DNA of 64,000 bases, from contig NZ_JBBECH010000054.1 in NCBI RefSeq assembly GCF_040881935.1, positions 1 through 64,000 on the forward strand. Direction: 5' to 3'. Under the pieces are notes generated by a model, which worked only from the letters and a program-made list of their open reading frames with translations, was not told the DNA's origin and did not search any database. Origin of the DNA: Saccharospirillum sp040881935 (GTDB taxonomy: Bacteria > Pseudomonadota > Gammaproteobacteria > Pseudomonadales > Natronospirillaceae). Positions 36,499-44,239 of this stretch are shown in pieces. How positions within the stretch are numbered: position 1 is the first letter of the stretch; every line of letters begins with the position of its first letter. Made by a program: the position numbers and the translations under genes.

Positions 36499-37386
36499 TC
36501 AGTCGTAGTTGTAAAAGCCACGGCCACTCTTGCGACCGGTATAGCCCGCATCGACCATTTGAACAAGCAACGGGCAGGGTCGATATTTCGGATCCTTAAA
36601 GCCGTCGTACAGCACCTTCATGATAAACAGGCAGGTATCGAGCCCGATCATGTCGGCCAGTTTCAGCGGGCCCATCGGGTGGTTCATGCCCAGGGTCATC
36701 ACCGAATCGATGGCCTCGGCTTCGGCGACACCTTCGTACAGGGTGAAGATGGCTTCGTTGATCATTGGCATCAGAATACGGTTGGACACAAAGCCGGGCG
36801 CATCCCGCACTTCTATGGGTGTTTTGCCCAGCTGTTCGCTGAGCGTTTTGATGGCATTGAAGGTTGCATCCGAGGTTTGCAGCGCCCGAATCAGTTCGAC
36901 CAGTTGCATTAATGGCACCGGGTTCATGAAATGCATGCCCATGAAACGATCGGGCCGGGAGGTGGCGGCCGCCATGCGGGTGAGGGAAATGGCGCTGGTG
37001 TTGGAGGCGAACAGTGTCTCGGCCGGGCAGAGGGCATCGAGTTTGCGAAACAGGTCGATCTTGACGGCTTCGTTTTCGGTAATGGCCTCAACCACCAGGT
37101 CGCAACCGGCAAATACCTCGATATCGGTATTGGTGTGTAGCCGGGCCAGGGAAGCTGTGTGCTGATCGGATGCCAGCTTTCCCTTCTCGACGAACTTGGC
37201 CAGGCTACGATCGACGGCTTTAACAGCCGTATCGAGCTGGGCTTGCTGGTTATCGACCAATTGAACCGTTAGGCCACTCTGGGCAAACACCTGGGCGATG
37301 CCGTGGCCCATGGTACCGGCGCCCAGCACGCCGATGGTTTGAAGCCCACTGGTTTGAAGTGAGCCAGCACTGAAAGCAGTCGTCAT
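36499..37386 (-). CDS. 3-hydroxyacyl-CoA (3-hydroxybutyryl-CoA) dehydrogenase
   Basis: A 295-residue NAD-dependent dehydrogenase. The N-terminal Rossmann motif GVLGAGTMGHGIAQVFAQSG is at about residue 19, the catalytic His is in MGMHFMNPVPLMQLVELI near residue 146, and the C-terminal domain ends GRKSGRGFYNYD. The length and the MNPVP segment fit 3-hydroxybutyryl-CoA dehydrogenase (PaaH/Hbd type). A LiuR-like palindrome lies 54 bp upstream of the ATG. The gene precedes icmF on the same strand. Confidence 0.93.
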   Translation of the reverse strand: MTTAFSAGSLQTSGLQTIGVLGAGTMGHGIAQVFAQSGLTVQLVDNQQAQLDTAVKAVDRSLAKFVEKGKLASDQHTASLARLHTNTDIEVFAGCDLVVEAITENEAVKIDLFRKLDALCPAETLFASNTSAISLTRMAAATSRPDRFMGMHFMNPVPLMQLVELIRALQTSDATFNAIKTLSEQLGKTPIEVRDAPGFVSNRILMPMINEAIFTLYEGVAEAEAIDSVMTLGMNHPMGPLKLADMIGLDTCLFIMKVLYDGFKDPKYRPCPLLVQMVDAGYTGRKSGRGFYNYD

Positions 37387-37439
37387 AGAGGTTCCTGTGG
37401 TTAAACTGTAATTTTTATTGATCCCGAGGCTAGTTTTCG

Positions 37440-37455
37440 TTTACGTTAACGTCAA
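37440..37455. promoter_or_regulatory. Probable LiuR operator upstream of the dehydrogenase/icmF genes
   Basis: TTTACGTTAACGTCAA is a 16-bp near-palindrome sharing the ACGTTAACGT core with the site at 52935-52950 before liuA. It lies between the dehydrogenase and the divergent liuR gene. The core agrees with the LiuR motif I recall for gammaproteobacteria; binding itself is inferred. Confidence 0.75.
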
Positions 37456-37534
37456 CTTAAGGCGGTGAAGAGTACCAAATCTTTCCCGTAAACTCTGGCT
37501 AACAGCCGATGGTTGCTTTAGTCCTGAGGTTAGG

Positions 37535-37634
37535 NNNNNNNNNNNNNNNNNNNNNNNNNNNNNNNNNNNNNNNNNNNNNNNNNNNNNNNNNNNNNNNNNN
37601 NNNNNNNNNNNNNNNNNNNNNNNNNNNNNNNNNN
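37535..37634. other. Assembly gap of 100 N
   Basis: Exactly 100 unknown bases, a conventional placeholder, so the true length is unknown. The right flank (GGTTAGGTACACCCGGTAAC then TGGCAC) matches the right end of the hairpin repeat at 57.5 kb (ACACCCGGTGACTGGCAC). A repeat copy that broke the assembly is therefore the simplest explanation. Confidence 0.98.
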
Positions 37635-37674
37635 GGTTAGGTACACCCGGTAACTGGCACTCGATTGGTTGCAA
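37635..37674. repeat. Right end of a hairpin repeat truncated by the assembly gap
   Basis: TACACCCGG-TAACTGGCACTCG-ATTGGTTGCAAAC aligns with the right ends of the 23.4- and 57.4-kb copies. The paired left arm would lie in the unsequenced bases. It sits directly upstream of liuR. Confidence 0.6.
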
Positions 37675-37729
37675 ACATTGCAGCTCAATATTGGTAACCT
37701 GCGACTTATTATCTGAAGACCCAGACTTT

Positions 37730-38128
37730 ATGAACAAAGCGACTCCCGACCTGCAAACCTTCACCATCCGCGACCTGGCGGGCGAATTTGATGTCACTAC
37801 GCGAACCATCCGTTTCTACGAAGACAGAGGGTTATTGACGCCGGAACGCGACGGTCAGCGTCGCATCTATCACAAACGCGACCGTGCCCGGCTGGTGCTG
37901 ATATTACGCGGCAAACGTCTGGGTTTCAGTCTGGATGAGATCCAGCAACTGGTCACTGCCTACGAAACGCCGGAAGATGAAATCCCGCAACTGGAGCAAT
38001 ACTTACGCACCCTGACTGAACATCGCGAAACCTTGCTTCAACAAAAAGAAGACCTGGAAAAAACCCTGCAGGAACTGGAGCAGGCTGAGCGGGATTGTCG
38101 GGCGGCGCTGGCAAGAAAGCAGAGTTGA
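37730..38128 (+). CDS. liuR: LiuR, MerR-family regulator of branched-chain catabolism
   Basis: A 132-residue MerR-type regulator. The winged helix-turn-helix (FTIRDLAGEFDVTTRTIRFY, EDRGLLTPERDGQRRIYHKRD) occupies residues 9-55, followed by LILRGKRLGFSLDEIQQLV, a dimerisation coiled coil, and a tail AERDCRAAL typical of LiuR. LiuR controls the liu (leucine/isovalerate) genes. It is divergent from the dehydrogenase/icmF pair, with a palindrome in between and a second identical-core site before liuA. The ribosome binding site is weak (GAAG about 10 bases upstream). Confidence 0.9.
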   Translation: MNKATPDLQTFTIRDLAGEFDVTTRTIRFYEDRGLLTPERDGQRRIYHKRDRARLVLILRGKRLGFSLDEIQQLVTAYETPEDEIPQLEQYLRTLTEHRETLLQQKEDLEKTLQELEQAERDCRAALARKQS

Positions 38129-38229
38129 AATAATAACAGTGAGTCGCGCTGTATTCGGTAAAATCACTATCGTGTTGGATGAGGTTGCACTACCATCAAA
38201 GAGATGCTTGAACAGCACTAGATAGAACA

Positions 38230-38454
38230 ATGAAGACAAATGAACTGATAGACGAGGCCGCTATGCTGCCAGTTGAGGAGCGAGCTAGGCTGATTGATTC
38301 GTTGTTGCGCAGCTTCAATCCGCCCGAGTCAGATATTGATAGATAATGGGCTGAAGTAGCGCGGCACAGATTGGAAGAATTACGCTCAGGGCAGCAAGTT
38401 GCAATCTCTGGTGAGAAAGTGTTTGATCGTGCCTGGGCGCGTTTGAATAAATGA
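38230..38454 (+). pseudogene. Addiction-module antitoxin interrupted by an in-frame stop
   Basis: The frame reads MKTNELIDEAAMLPVEERAR then LIDSLLRSFNPPESDIDR, a TAA at 38344-38346 (codon 39), and then WAEVARHRLEELRSGQQ to WARLNK and TGA. Both halves are in the same frame and together match the 75-residue RelB/StbD-like antitoxins of the TIGR02574 type. One substitution would restore it. No RelE-like toxin follows, so the module seems to be a relic. Confidence 0.8.
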
Positions 38455-38476
38455 CTTTTTCGTTTTCTTAGATGCT

Positions 38477-38719
38477 CTATTTGCCAGCTTCATGATCATG
38501 CAAACACAAGGCATGATTTTCCAGTACTTCAATTACCCGGCAATGCTCCACCGTACCGCCTTCGCAAACCCCCACCATCCGTGACAGCTCCTCTTCCAGC
38601 GCCTGCAACCTGGCTAATCTGGATCTGACAGCAGTCAGTTGCTCCTCAGCAATGGCGTTGGCTTCATGGCAAGGTTCGTCGGCGTGGCGCGACAAGCGCA
38701 GCAGGGATTTAATGGCATC
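38477..38719 (-). pseudogene. C-terminal remnant of a metal-responsive MerR regulator
   Basis: About 80 codons ending at TAG (38477-38479) read DAIKSLLRLSRHADEPCHEA..., ...RLARLQALEEELSRMVGVCE and ...VEHCRVIEVLENH. This is the effector-binding end of Zn/Cu/Cd-type MerR proteins, with their conserved cysteines. The DNA-binding domain is missing: the sequence upstream in this frame is unrelated because it is the antisense of a cation-efflux fragment. It is not expected to function. Confidence 0.75.
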
Positions 38720-38746
38720 TGGCCAAACGACTGAACTGCGCCGTTC

Positions 38747-38926
38747 AGACGCTGCGATGCGATTGGCAATGTTGCTGTGATCGGCGCGGCGGTCTTGGTA
38801 AGTATTACCGCTAGCCCCTGGCCAGATCTCATCGTTGCGGCGCTGATGGCAGGGCTCTTTTTGAAGTCGAGTGTCAGTATTATTCGTCAGGCTATGGGTG
38901 AGTTGCGTCACGTGGCGATGCAGTAG
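38747..38926 (+). pseudogene. C-terminal remnant of a cation diffusion facilitator
   Basis: A frame without a start codon reads CDAIGNVAVIGAAVLV..., WPDLIVAALMAGLFLKSSVS and IIRQAMGELRH up to TAG at 38924-38926. The DAIGN-VAV helix and the final WPDLIVA membrane helix are characteristic of CDF-type zinc/cadmium exporters. About two thirds of the gene is missing. It abuts, in divergent orientation, the MerR remnant, the normal arrangement for a metal-resistance pair that has lost its middle. Confidence 0.75.
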
Positions 38927-38987
38927 CGCTTGGTACACCCAGTATTCGACACGGACTCTTGGCAACAAGGCATACTTCATCGCTGTA

Positions 38988-40070
38988 TTACGGATCAAAC
39001 CGCACCACATTAATGGGCGGCAGGTGCTTGGACAGGCATTTCCAGTGATCGCCCTGATCTTCACTGACCCACAAGTTGCCTGTTGTAGAGCCGAAAGCTA
39101 GTAGGTTGCCACTGGCGTCGATGTCTAGACTGTGGCGGTAAATCAAGTCGTAGGCGGGTTCTTCCGGTAGACCTTGGGTGAGGGTTTCGAAGTGTTTGCC
39201 GCCATCGCGGGTGCGGGTGACGACCAGTCTGGCGTCTACCGGGATGCGGTGTTCATCTTTGATTGCGGGTACGAACCAAGCGGTATCGGGTTGGGTCGGA
39301 TGCACTGCGACGGCGAAGCCGAATACCGAGGGTGAGACATCGCTGATCTCGGTCCATTGGTGGCCGCCGTCTTCAGAGCGGAAAATGCCGTTGTGGTGTT
39401 GTATCCACAGGTGCTCCGGTGCCGCCGGGCATTGTACCATGCGGTGCGGGTCCTGTGAGACAAGGTCGTAGGCCAGTTCCGGCGGCATAAACGCCGCACG
39501 CAGACCCTGGCCTGTTTGCTGCCAGGTTTCACCACCATCTCTGGTTTCCCAGACACCGCCGCAAGAGATGGCCAACCGAATGGTTTTACTGTCGTTCGGG
39601 TGCACACAAATGGAGTGAATACCGGGTTTGTCGTAACCGCCACCAAACCATTTATCACGTTCTGGCTTTTGCCAGAGCGGTTCGATTAGATTCCAGGTCG
39701 CGCCGCTATCGGTCGACTTGAACAGGCCGCCGGGAATCGTCCCTGTCCACAGAGTGCCGGGTTCATCCGGGCCACCCGGAACCAGTTCCCAGATTAAGTC
39801 CACAGTCGGTCCATCGCCTTCATCCACTTTGGGAAAGGCGGGTGTGCCAATCTCCTGCCAGTCGTTCGTTCCCGCCCTGGCCGCGTGCAGTTTGACCCCA
39901 AAATGACCGTGGTTCAGCCCGGCGTAGCGATTGCCCGTGCGCGCGTCGGTCAGCACCATGGTGACCGGATCACCAAGAAAGGCCGGGTCGTTTTGGTGCC
40001 ATCGGCCCGGGCCGGTGCGGGTGAATTGAAATAACCCCTTGCGGGTACCGATGTGCAGTGTCTCGTTCAT
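38988..40070 (-). CDS. BNR/Asp-box beta-propeller protein (sialidase-like fold)
   Basis: A 360-residue cytoplasmic-looking protein with no signal peptide. It contains at least five Asp-box repeats: STDSGATW, TRDGGETW, SEDGGHQW, TRDGGKHF and SEDQGDHW, spaced as in BNR/sortilin-type propellers. Enzymatic sialidase residues (the Arg triad and Asp/Tyr pair) are not evident, so a binding or scaffolding role is as likely as hydrolysis. A MoaD/ThiS-like gene lies 39 bp upstream on the same strand. I recall this pair as conserved in other bacteria, but could not check. Confidence 0.85.
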   Translation of the reverse strand: MNETLHIGTRKGLFQFTRTGPGRWHQNDPAFLGDPVTMVLTDARTGNRYAGLNHGHFGVKLHAARAGTNDWQEIGTPAFPKVDEGDGPTVDLIWELVPGGPDEPGTLWTGTIPGGLFKSTDSGATWNLIEPLWQKPERDKWFGGGYDKPGIHSICVHPNDSKTIRLAISCGGVWETRDGGETWQQTGQGLRAAFMPPELAYDLVSQDPHRMVQCPAAPEHLWIQHHNGIFRSEDGGHQWTEISDVSPSVFGFAVAVHPTQPDTAWFVPAIKDEHRIPVDARLVVTRTRDGGKHFETLTQGLPEEPAYDLIYRHSLDIDASGNLLAFGSTTGNLWVSEDQGDHWKCLSKHLPPINVVRFDP

Positions 40071-40109
40071 GGGAGGCTCCTTGCTTTTTTATCATTGCTT
40101 TCCGGTGTG

Positions 40110-40388
40110 TCAGCCACCGGAGAGTGCTTGCAGCACCTGCACATCAGACGTCGGCTGCAGAGGGTCAGTCAGGGTATGTCGATCCTGAATCATCGCGCCG
40201 TCAACAAAAATGGCGATGTTTTTTCGCAACCGGTGCTGGTCGTCCAGAATGTATCCGGCGAGCATTTCGTTTACGGCAAAAATTTGGTGTAACGCCTCGG
40301 ACACCGTGGTGGCGTTGACTTCACGGGGCGGGCTCGATACATGGCGTTGCAGATTGGGGGTAAAGGTTACGGTGACCATAATTGACAT
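40110..40388 (-). CDS. MoaD/ThiS-like ubiquitin-fold protein
   Basis: A 92-residue small sulfur-carrier-like protein: beta-grasp pattern (VTVTFTPNLQRHV, then VSEALHQIFAVNEML, IAIFVDGAMIQD) and a C-terminal Gly-Gly (VLQALSGG) that could be adenylated and thiocarboxylated. Molybdopterin or thiazole biosynthesis genes are absent nearby, and no E1-like adenylating enzyme is encoded in the window. It probably forms an operon with the beta-propeller gene. ATG at 40388 or 40379 are both possible. Confidence 0.85.
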   Translation of the reverse strand: MSIMVTVTFTPNLQRHVSSPPREVNATTVSEALHQIFAVNEMLAGYILDDQHRLRKNIAIFVDGAMIQDRHTLTDPLQPTSDVQVLQALSGG

Positions 40389-40561
40389 ACGGTTTTGACG
40401 TTTAGGGTAGCTTAGCTCAGGCTCTAAAGCTTGTCTTGTGATGCTTTGTAGTCAGCGTTTAGGACCGTAAACGGAACCGTTATTGCAACGCTCCTTGCAG
40501 ATGCATTTACTCATCTGTCGGAGTAGACTCCGGGTTCATTTTTGACCTCTGATGGCGAACC

Positions 40562-41542
40562 ATGACTACGGCCATTAAAGCACCGGGCGCCGCCCACCAG
40601 AAACTAACCGGGCTGGGCTTTGCCCTGATGTCTGCCCTTGCCTTCGGTGGGTCCGGTGCCTTTGCCAAACCATTAATGGTGGCAGGCATGTCGCCGCTTC
40701 ATGTTACCTGGCTGCGGTTGCTGGGCATGGTGTTGATTTTGCTCCCGGTTGCCTGGCATTACCGTCGGATATTGCGTACTCAGTGGCGCTTGCTGATCGC
40801 CTATGGCGTTTTTCCCATTGCGGGTGTTCAGGCGCTTTACTTTGGTGCCGTGTCACGCATTCCCGTTGCCATTGCTCTGCTGATTGAATTTCTCGGGCCC
40901 GTGCTGGTATTGCTTTGGGTCAGCCTGGTGCGTCGTCAGCCTGTGGCGGGTTCGGCTATCTTGGGCGTAGCATTGGCGGTGCTTGGTTTGGCTGGCCTGC
41001 TCGAAGTCTGGGATGGGCTGGTGCTCGACCCCCTAGGGTTGTTGCTCGCTGCCGGTGCCGCCGTGGGCCAGGCCTCGTTCTTTCTATTATCCGACGCGGC
41101 ACAGGACGATGTTGAGCCACTGGCGCTGATCGCCATTGGCGGTGTCGTTGCCTTTCTCGCGCTCTCCCTGATCGCTCAGCCCTGGACCTTACCCTGGTCG
41201 ATTCTGGCGGGCGACATCACCATTGCCGGTATGCAAACCTCGGCTATGGTGTCTGTGGTTTGGCTGGGATTGATTGCCACGGCTCTGGCGTATGTGACCG
41301 GCGTTGCCGCGATTCGAAGGCTTTCACCGCCTGTTGCCGGTGGGGTGGCTTATTTGGAAGTGGTGACCGCCATTGTGTTGGCCTGGCTGTTATTGGGTGA
41401 GGCTTTATCGACTGTGCAATTGGTAGGTTCGTTGGTAGTTATTGCCGGGGCTTATCTGGCGCAACGGGCGACACCAATTGAAAGTCCGCATCCGGAGATT
41501 ACTCTGGATACTAACGACCAGCCGCCTGTTCAGCGAAGCTGA
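40562..41542 (+). CDS. EamA/RhtA-type drug/metabolite transporter
   Basis: A 326-residue transporter with about ten membrane helices in two EamA halves. The first begins FALMSALAFGGSGAFAKPLM and the second LLLAAGAAVGQASFFLLSDAA. The pattern resembles RhtA (threonine/homoserine exporter), with the motif LIEFLGPVLVLLW. The substrate is not certain. Its promoter region is shared with the divergent MoaD-like gene. A hairpin overlaps the stop codon. Confidence 0.88.
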   Translation: MTTAIKAPGAAHQKLTGLGFALMSALAFGGSGAFAKPLMVAGMSPLHVTWLRLLGMVLILLPVAWHYRRILRTQWRLLIAYGVFPIAGVQALYFGAVSRIPVAIALLIEFLGPVLVLLWVSLVRRQPVAGSAILGVALAVLGLAGLLEVWDGLVLDPLGLLLAAGAAVGQASFFLLSDAAQDDVEPLALIAIGGVVAFLALSLIAQPWTLPWSILAGDITIAGMQTSAMVSVVWLGLIATALAYVTGVAAIRRLSPPVAGGVAYLEVVTAIVLAWLLLGEALSTVQLVGSLVVIAGAYLAQRATPIESPHPEITLDTNDQPPVQRS

Positions 41543-41548
41543 ACAGGC
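41524..41548 (+). terminator. Strong hairpin overlapping the EamA gene stop
   Basis: A perfect 11-bp stem (GCCTGTTCAGC with GCTGAACAGGC) closed by GAA. The last codons and TGA lie inside it. No T tract follows, so it may act as an RNA stabiliser or Rho-dependent element rather than a classical terminator. Confidence 0.45.
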
Positions 41549-41575
41549 AAGAGGTAGAGGTAGTGCCAGGAGTTC

Positions 41576-41688
41576 GTGGCGGCCACCGGGTAGGCCTATC
41601 AGGGGTCGGCGTAGATCCGTCCATGGAGCCTAGACCGCAACATCCATGTTGCGGACTTCCCCTGATAGGCCTACCCGGTAGCCACCAC
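41576..41688. repeat. Dispersed three-stem hairpin repeat, copy 5
   Basis: Arms CCGGGTAGGCCTATCAGGGG (41586-41605) and exact complement (41659-41678), extended by GTGGC-GGCCA / AGCCACCAC. Inner hairpins: CCGTCCATGG near 41618 and CCGCAACATCCATGTTGCGG at 41635-41654. It lies between the EamA gene and the FMN dehydrogenase gene. Confidence 0.9.
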
Positions 41689-41748
41689 TAAGCATGTTGC
41701 AATTACAGAATTTAGCTGGGATTCGTATGATTTAAGGATGTGTTTATT

Positions 41749-42903
41749 ATGAAGAAACCCTGTGATGTTCTCGATTACCAGCATCTGGCCCGTCGTCGGG
41801 TACCGCGGATGTTTTATGATTACGCGGATTCAGGCTCCTGGACTGAGTCGACTTACCGGGCAAATGCGTCGGATTTTGATAAGTTAAAATTTCGCCAGCG
41901 TGTCGCTGTTGATATGAGCAATCGAAGTTTGGCAACGACAATGGTTGGCCAGCCGGTTTCAATGCCATTGGCATTTGCACCAACGGGGTTGACCGGCCTG
42001 CAATGGGCCGATGGTGAAATTCTTGCTGCCCGGGCTGCTGAACAAGCCGGAGTGCCTTTTACCTTGTCGACGATGAGCATTTGTTCGATTGAAGACGTGG
42101 CTGCTCACACGACTAAGCCCTTCTGGTTCCAGCTGTATGTGATGCGTGATCGGGATTTTATAGGTCGGCTGATTGATCGTGCCAAGGCCGCCGGATGCAG
42201 TGCTTTGGTGGTAACGCTGGACCTGCAGATTCTAGGTCAACGCCACAAGGATGTTCGCAATGGGCTCAGCGCGCCGCCTTCGTTCACGTTGAACAGTTTG
42301 CTGCAAATTATGGCCAGGCCCGGCTGGGCGATGCGCATGTTGGGTACGAAACGTCGTGGCTTTGGCAATGTGATAGGCCACGTCAAAGGTATTGAGAACA
42401 TGACGTCGCTGTCGGAATGGTCGGCCAAACAGCTGGATCCTAAACTGTCGTGGAACGACATTGCCTGGATTAAGGAGCGCTGGGGCGGGCCGATCATTCT
42501 CAAAGGCATTATGGACCCCGAAGATGCGAAGCTCGCAGTTAAAACCGGTGCCGATGCCATTGTTGTATCGAACCACGGTGGCCGTCAGCTCGATGGTGCG
42601 CCTTCCAGTATTGAAGTGCTGCCCGCGATTTTGGATGCGGTCGGTGACGATATTGAAGTTCATATTGACGGTGGCATTCATACCGGCCAGGCAATGCTGA
42701 AAGCCTTGTGTCTGGGTGCCAGATCAACCTATATCGGCCGGCCGTTTTTGTATGGGCTGGGTGCCGCCGGTGAGGCTGGGGTAACCGATGTGTTGCGGAT
42801 ATTACGCAATGAACTGGACGTCAGTCTCGCGCTCTGTGGCGAGCGCGATATTCAGGCAGTCGGGCGACACAATTTGTATAACCCTGAGGTGTTTGATCGC
42901 TAA
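41749..42903 (+). CDS. lldD: FMN-dependent L-lactate dehydrogenase / 2-hydroxyacid oxidase
   Basis: A 384-residue member of the FMN alpha-hydroxyacid dehydrogenase family. It has the family start DYQHLARRRVPRMFYDYADSG and the FMN/substrate loop APTGLTGLQWADGEILAARAA. The catalytic base is in SNHGGRQLDGAPSS near residue 281, followed by the phosphate loop DGGIHTGQAMLKALCLGAR. LldD oxidises L-lactate to pyruvate at the membrane; other 2-hydroxyacids are possible. AAGGA lies ten bases before the ATG at 41749. The stop overlaps the convergent permease stop by 4 bp. Confidence 0.88.
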   Translation: MKKPCDVLDYQHLARRRVPRMFYDYADSGSWTESTYRANASDFDKLKFRQRVAVDMSNRSLATTMVGQPVSMPLAFAPTGLTGLQWADGEILAARAAEQAGVPFTLSTMSICSIEDVAAHTTKPFWFQLYVMRDRDFIGRLIDRAKAAGCSALVVTLDLQILGQRHKDVRNGLSAPPSFTLNSLLQIMARPGWAMRMLGTKRRGFGNVIGHVKGIENMTSLSEWSAKQLDPKLSWNDIAWIKERWGGPIILKGIMDPEDAKLAVKTGADAIVVSNHGGRQLDGAPSSIEVLPAILDAVGDDIEVHIDGGIHTGQAMLKALCLGARSTYIGRPFLYGLGAAGEAGVTDVLRILRNELDVSLALCGERDIQAVGRHNLYNPEVFDR

Positions 42904-43658
42904 CCAAACAGACCGAGGTATAAAAGCCGAGCGGCCATAACGGTTAGCACGACTTTCAACACCGGTTGCACTTGCTCTGCGGTAAAACGCTCCAGAAATA
43001 GTCTGCCAGTCAGGGTGCCGAGGTAGCCGGTGATCAGCATCAGCGCGATCATCAGGTACCAGTCGGTAAACACGAAGCCAAAAAAACCGAAGAACAGGAC
43101 TTTTAGCAACTGCTGGCCGCTGATCAGCGCGGCCATGGTTCCCACCAGGGCGGTACGTTCAGCGAACATCGGTTTGATGGCCGCGAACACGAGGGGTGCA
43201 ATGCCGCCAACAATCATGCTAATGAACGAGGTGACAACGCCGAGCAATGAAAGGAACTTCTTACCGGAAGGTAATTTAATGGGCGGGAACCAGGCGGTAT
43301 AGAGAATGAACGCACCCATGGCGATCTGCAGGCCGGCCGCGGGCATTTGGGTAGATGCACCGGCGCCAACCACTGAACCGATCAGGCTGCCAATGGAAAA
43401 CCACAGAACCAGTCGCCAGTCGACGAACCGGAACAGTATGCTCAATCGCCCGACATTGGAGCCGAACTGAATCACGCCATGAAGGGGAATGACCGCACTG
43501 GTCGGTAGCAGGTTGGCCATGATCGCCAGCAGGGTCACACCGCCGCCAATCCCCAGGGCAGCGGTTATGGCCGAGGTCAGGTAGCTGACAAACACCAGAC
43601 TCCAGAATGCCAGTGTGCTCAGGGAGTCGGGCATCCATTGGGTAAATTGAGCAAGCAT
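42900..43658 (-). CDS. TauE/SafE family membrane permease (second copy)
   Basis: A 252-residue anion permease with about eight hydrophobic segments and the DUF81 pattern (FVSYLTSAITAALGIGGGVTLLAIM and LLGVVTSFISMIVGGIAPLVFAAI). It differs clearly from the one at 5.4 kb, so this is not a recent duplication. Its convergent overlap with the hydroxyacid dehydrogenase gene hints at, but does not prove, a role in anion uptake linked to that enzyme. The substrate is unknown. Confidence 0.85.
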   Translation of the reverse strand: MLAQFTQWMPDSLSTLAFWSLVFVSYLTSAITAALGIGGGVTLLAIMANLLPTSAVIPLHGVIQFGSNVGRLSILFRFVDWRLVLWFSIGSLIGSVVGAGASTQMPAAGLQIAMGAFILYTAWFPPIKLPSGKKFLSLLGVVTSFISMIVGGIAPLVFAAIKPMFAERTALVGTMAALISGQQLLKVLFFGFFGFVFTDWYLMIALMLITGYLGTLTGRLFLERFTAEQVQPVLKVVLTVMAARLLYLGLFG

Positions 43659-43708
43659 GGTTCAGTAATCCGGCCGTGATCGGGTGCGCCAGTGTATACC
43701 GGTTGCTG

Positions 43709-44239
43709 TTATTTTATTTGCGCCAGAGCGTTCCGAAACTGTGGGTGGTCAGCCCTGCCCAGCCATTCAAAAGCCACCATTTCAGTCGAGACAATGTCGG
43801 CACCTTGCTGATGCAGCCGTTGCAGCGCCAGTTCGCGGTTGGCGGGCAGGCGGGAGCCGACCGCATCGGCCACTACCCAGACCCGAAAACCCGCATCCAG
43901 CAAACCCATGGCGGTTTGCAGCACACAGATATGGGCCTCGCAGCCACCAATAACCACGTGTGTCCGGCGATCTTCAAGAGCGTTCAGCAGCCCGCTTTCG
44001 CAAGCATCGAAGGTGTTTTTGTGCAAGGTTTGCTGGCAATGCTGATGAATTCGGTCAATGGTGGCCCCGAGTTTATCCGGCGATTGCGCGGTTCCAATAA
44101 TGGGCACTTCCATCAGCTGTGCCAGCTCGGCGAGCGTAAGGGCACGCTCAACCACGGACTCTGCATCGTCAATGGCTGGTATTAGACGTTCCTGAAAATC
44201 GACCAGAACCAGGGTGGATTTGGCGGCTGACATCAGCAT
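43709..44239 (-). CDS. Isochorismatase-family hydrolase
   Basis: A 176-residue cysteine hydrolase of the isochorismatase/nicotinamidase fold. The triad is visible: Asp in TLVLVDFQERLIPAI, Lys in QTLHKNTFDACES, and Cys in GGCEAHICVLQTAMGLL. The last motif is typical of the YcaC-like group whose substrates are mostly undefined. The ATG at 44239 has AAGGAG eight bases upstream, so an upstream extension to 44371 is rejected. It lies 50 bp downstream of, and on the same strand as, nothing obviously related. Confidence 0.88.
   Translation of the reverse strand: MLMSAAKSTLVLVDFQERLIPAIDDAESVVERALTLAELAQLMEVPIIGTAQSPDKLGATIDRIHQHCQQTLHKNTFDACESGLLNALEDRRTHVVIGGCEAHICVLQTAMGLLDAGFRVWVVADAVGSRLPANRELALQRLHQQGADIVSTEMVAFEWLGRADHPQFRNALAQIK

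Noticed and set aside
37441..37809. Minus-strand frame running through the assembly gap
   Set aside because: It contains the unknown bases and is antisense to the start of liuR; its coding potential cannot be judged.
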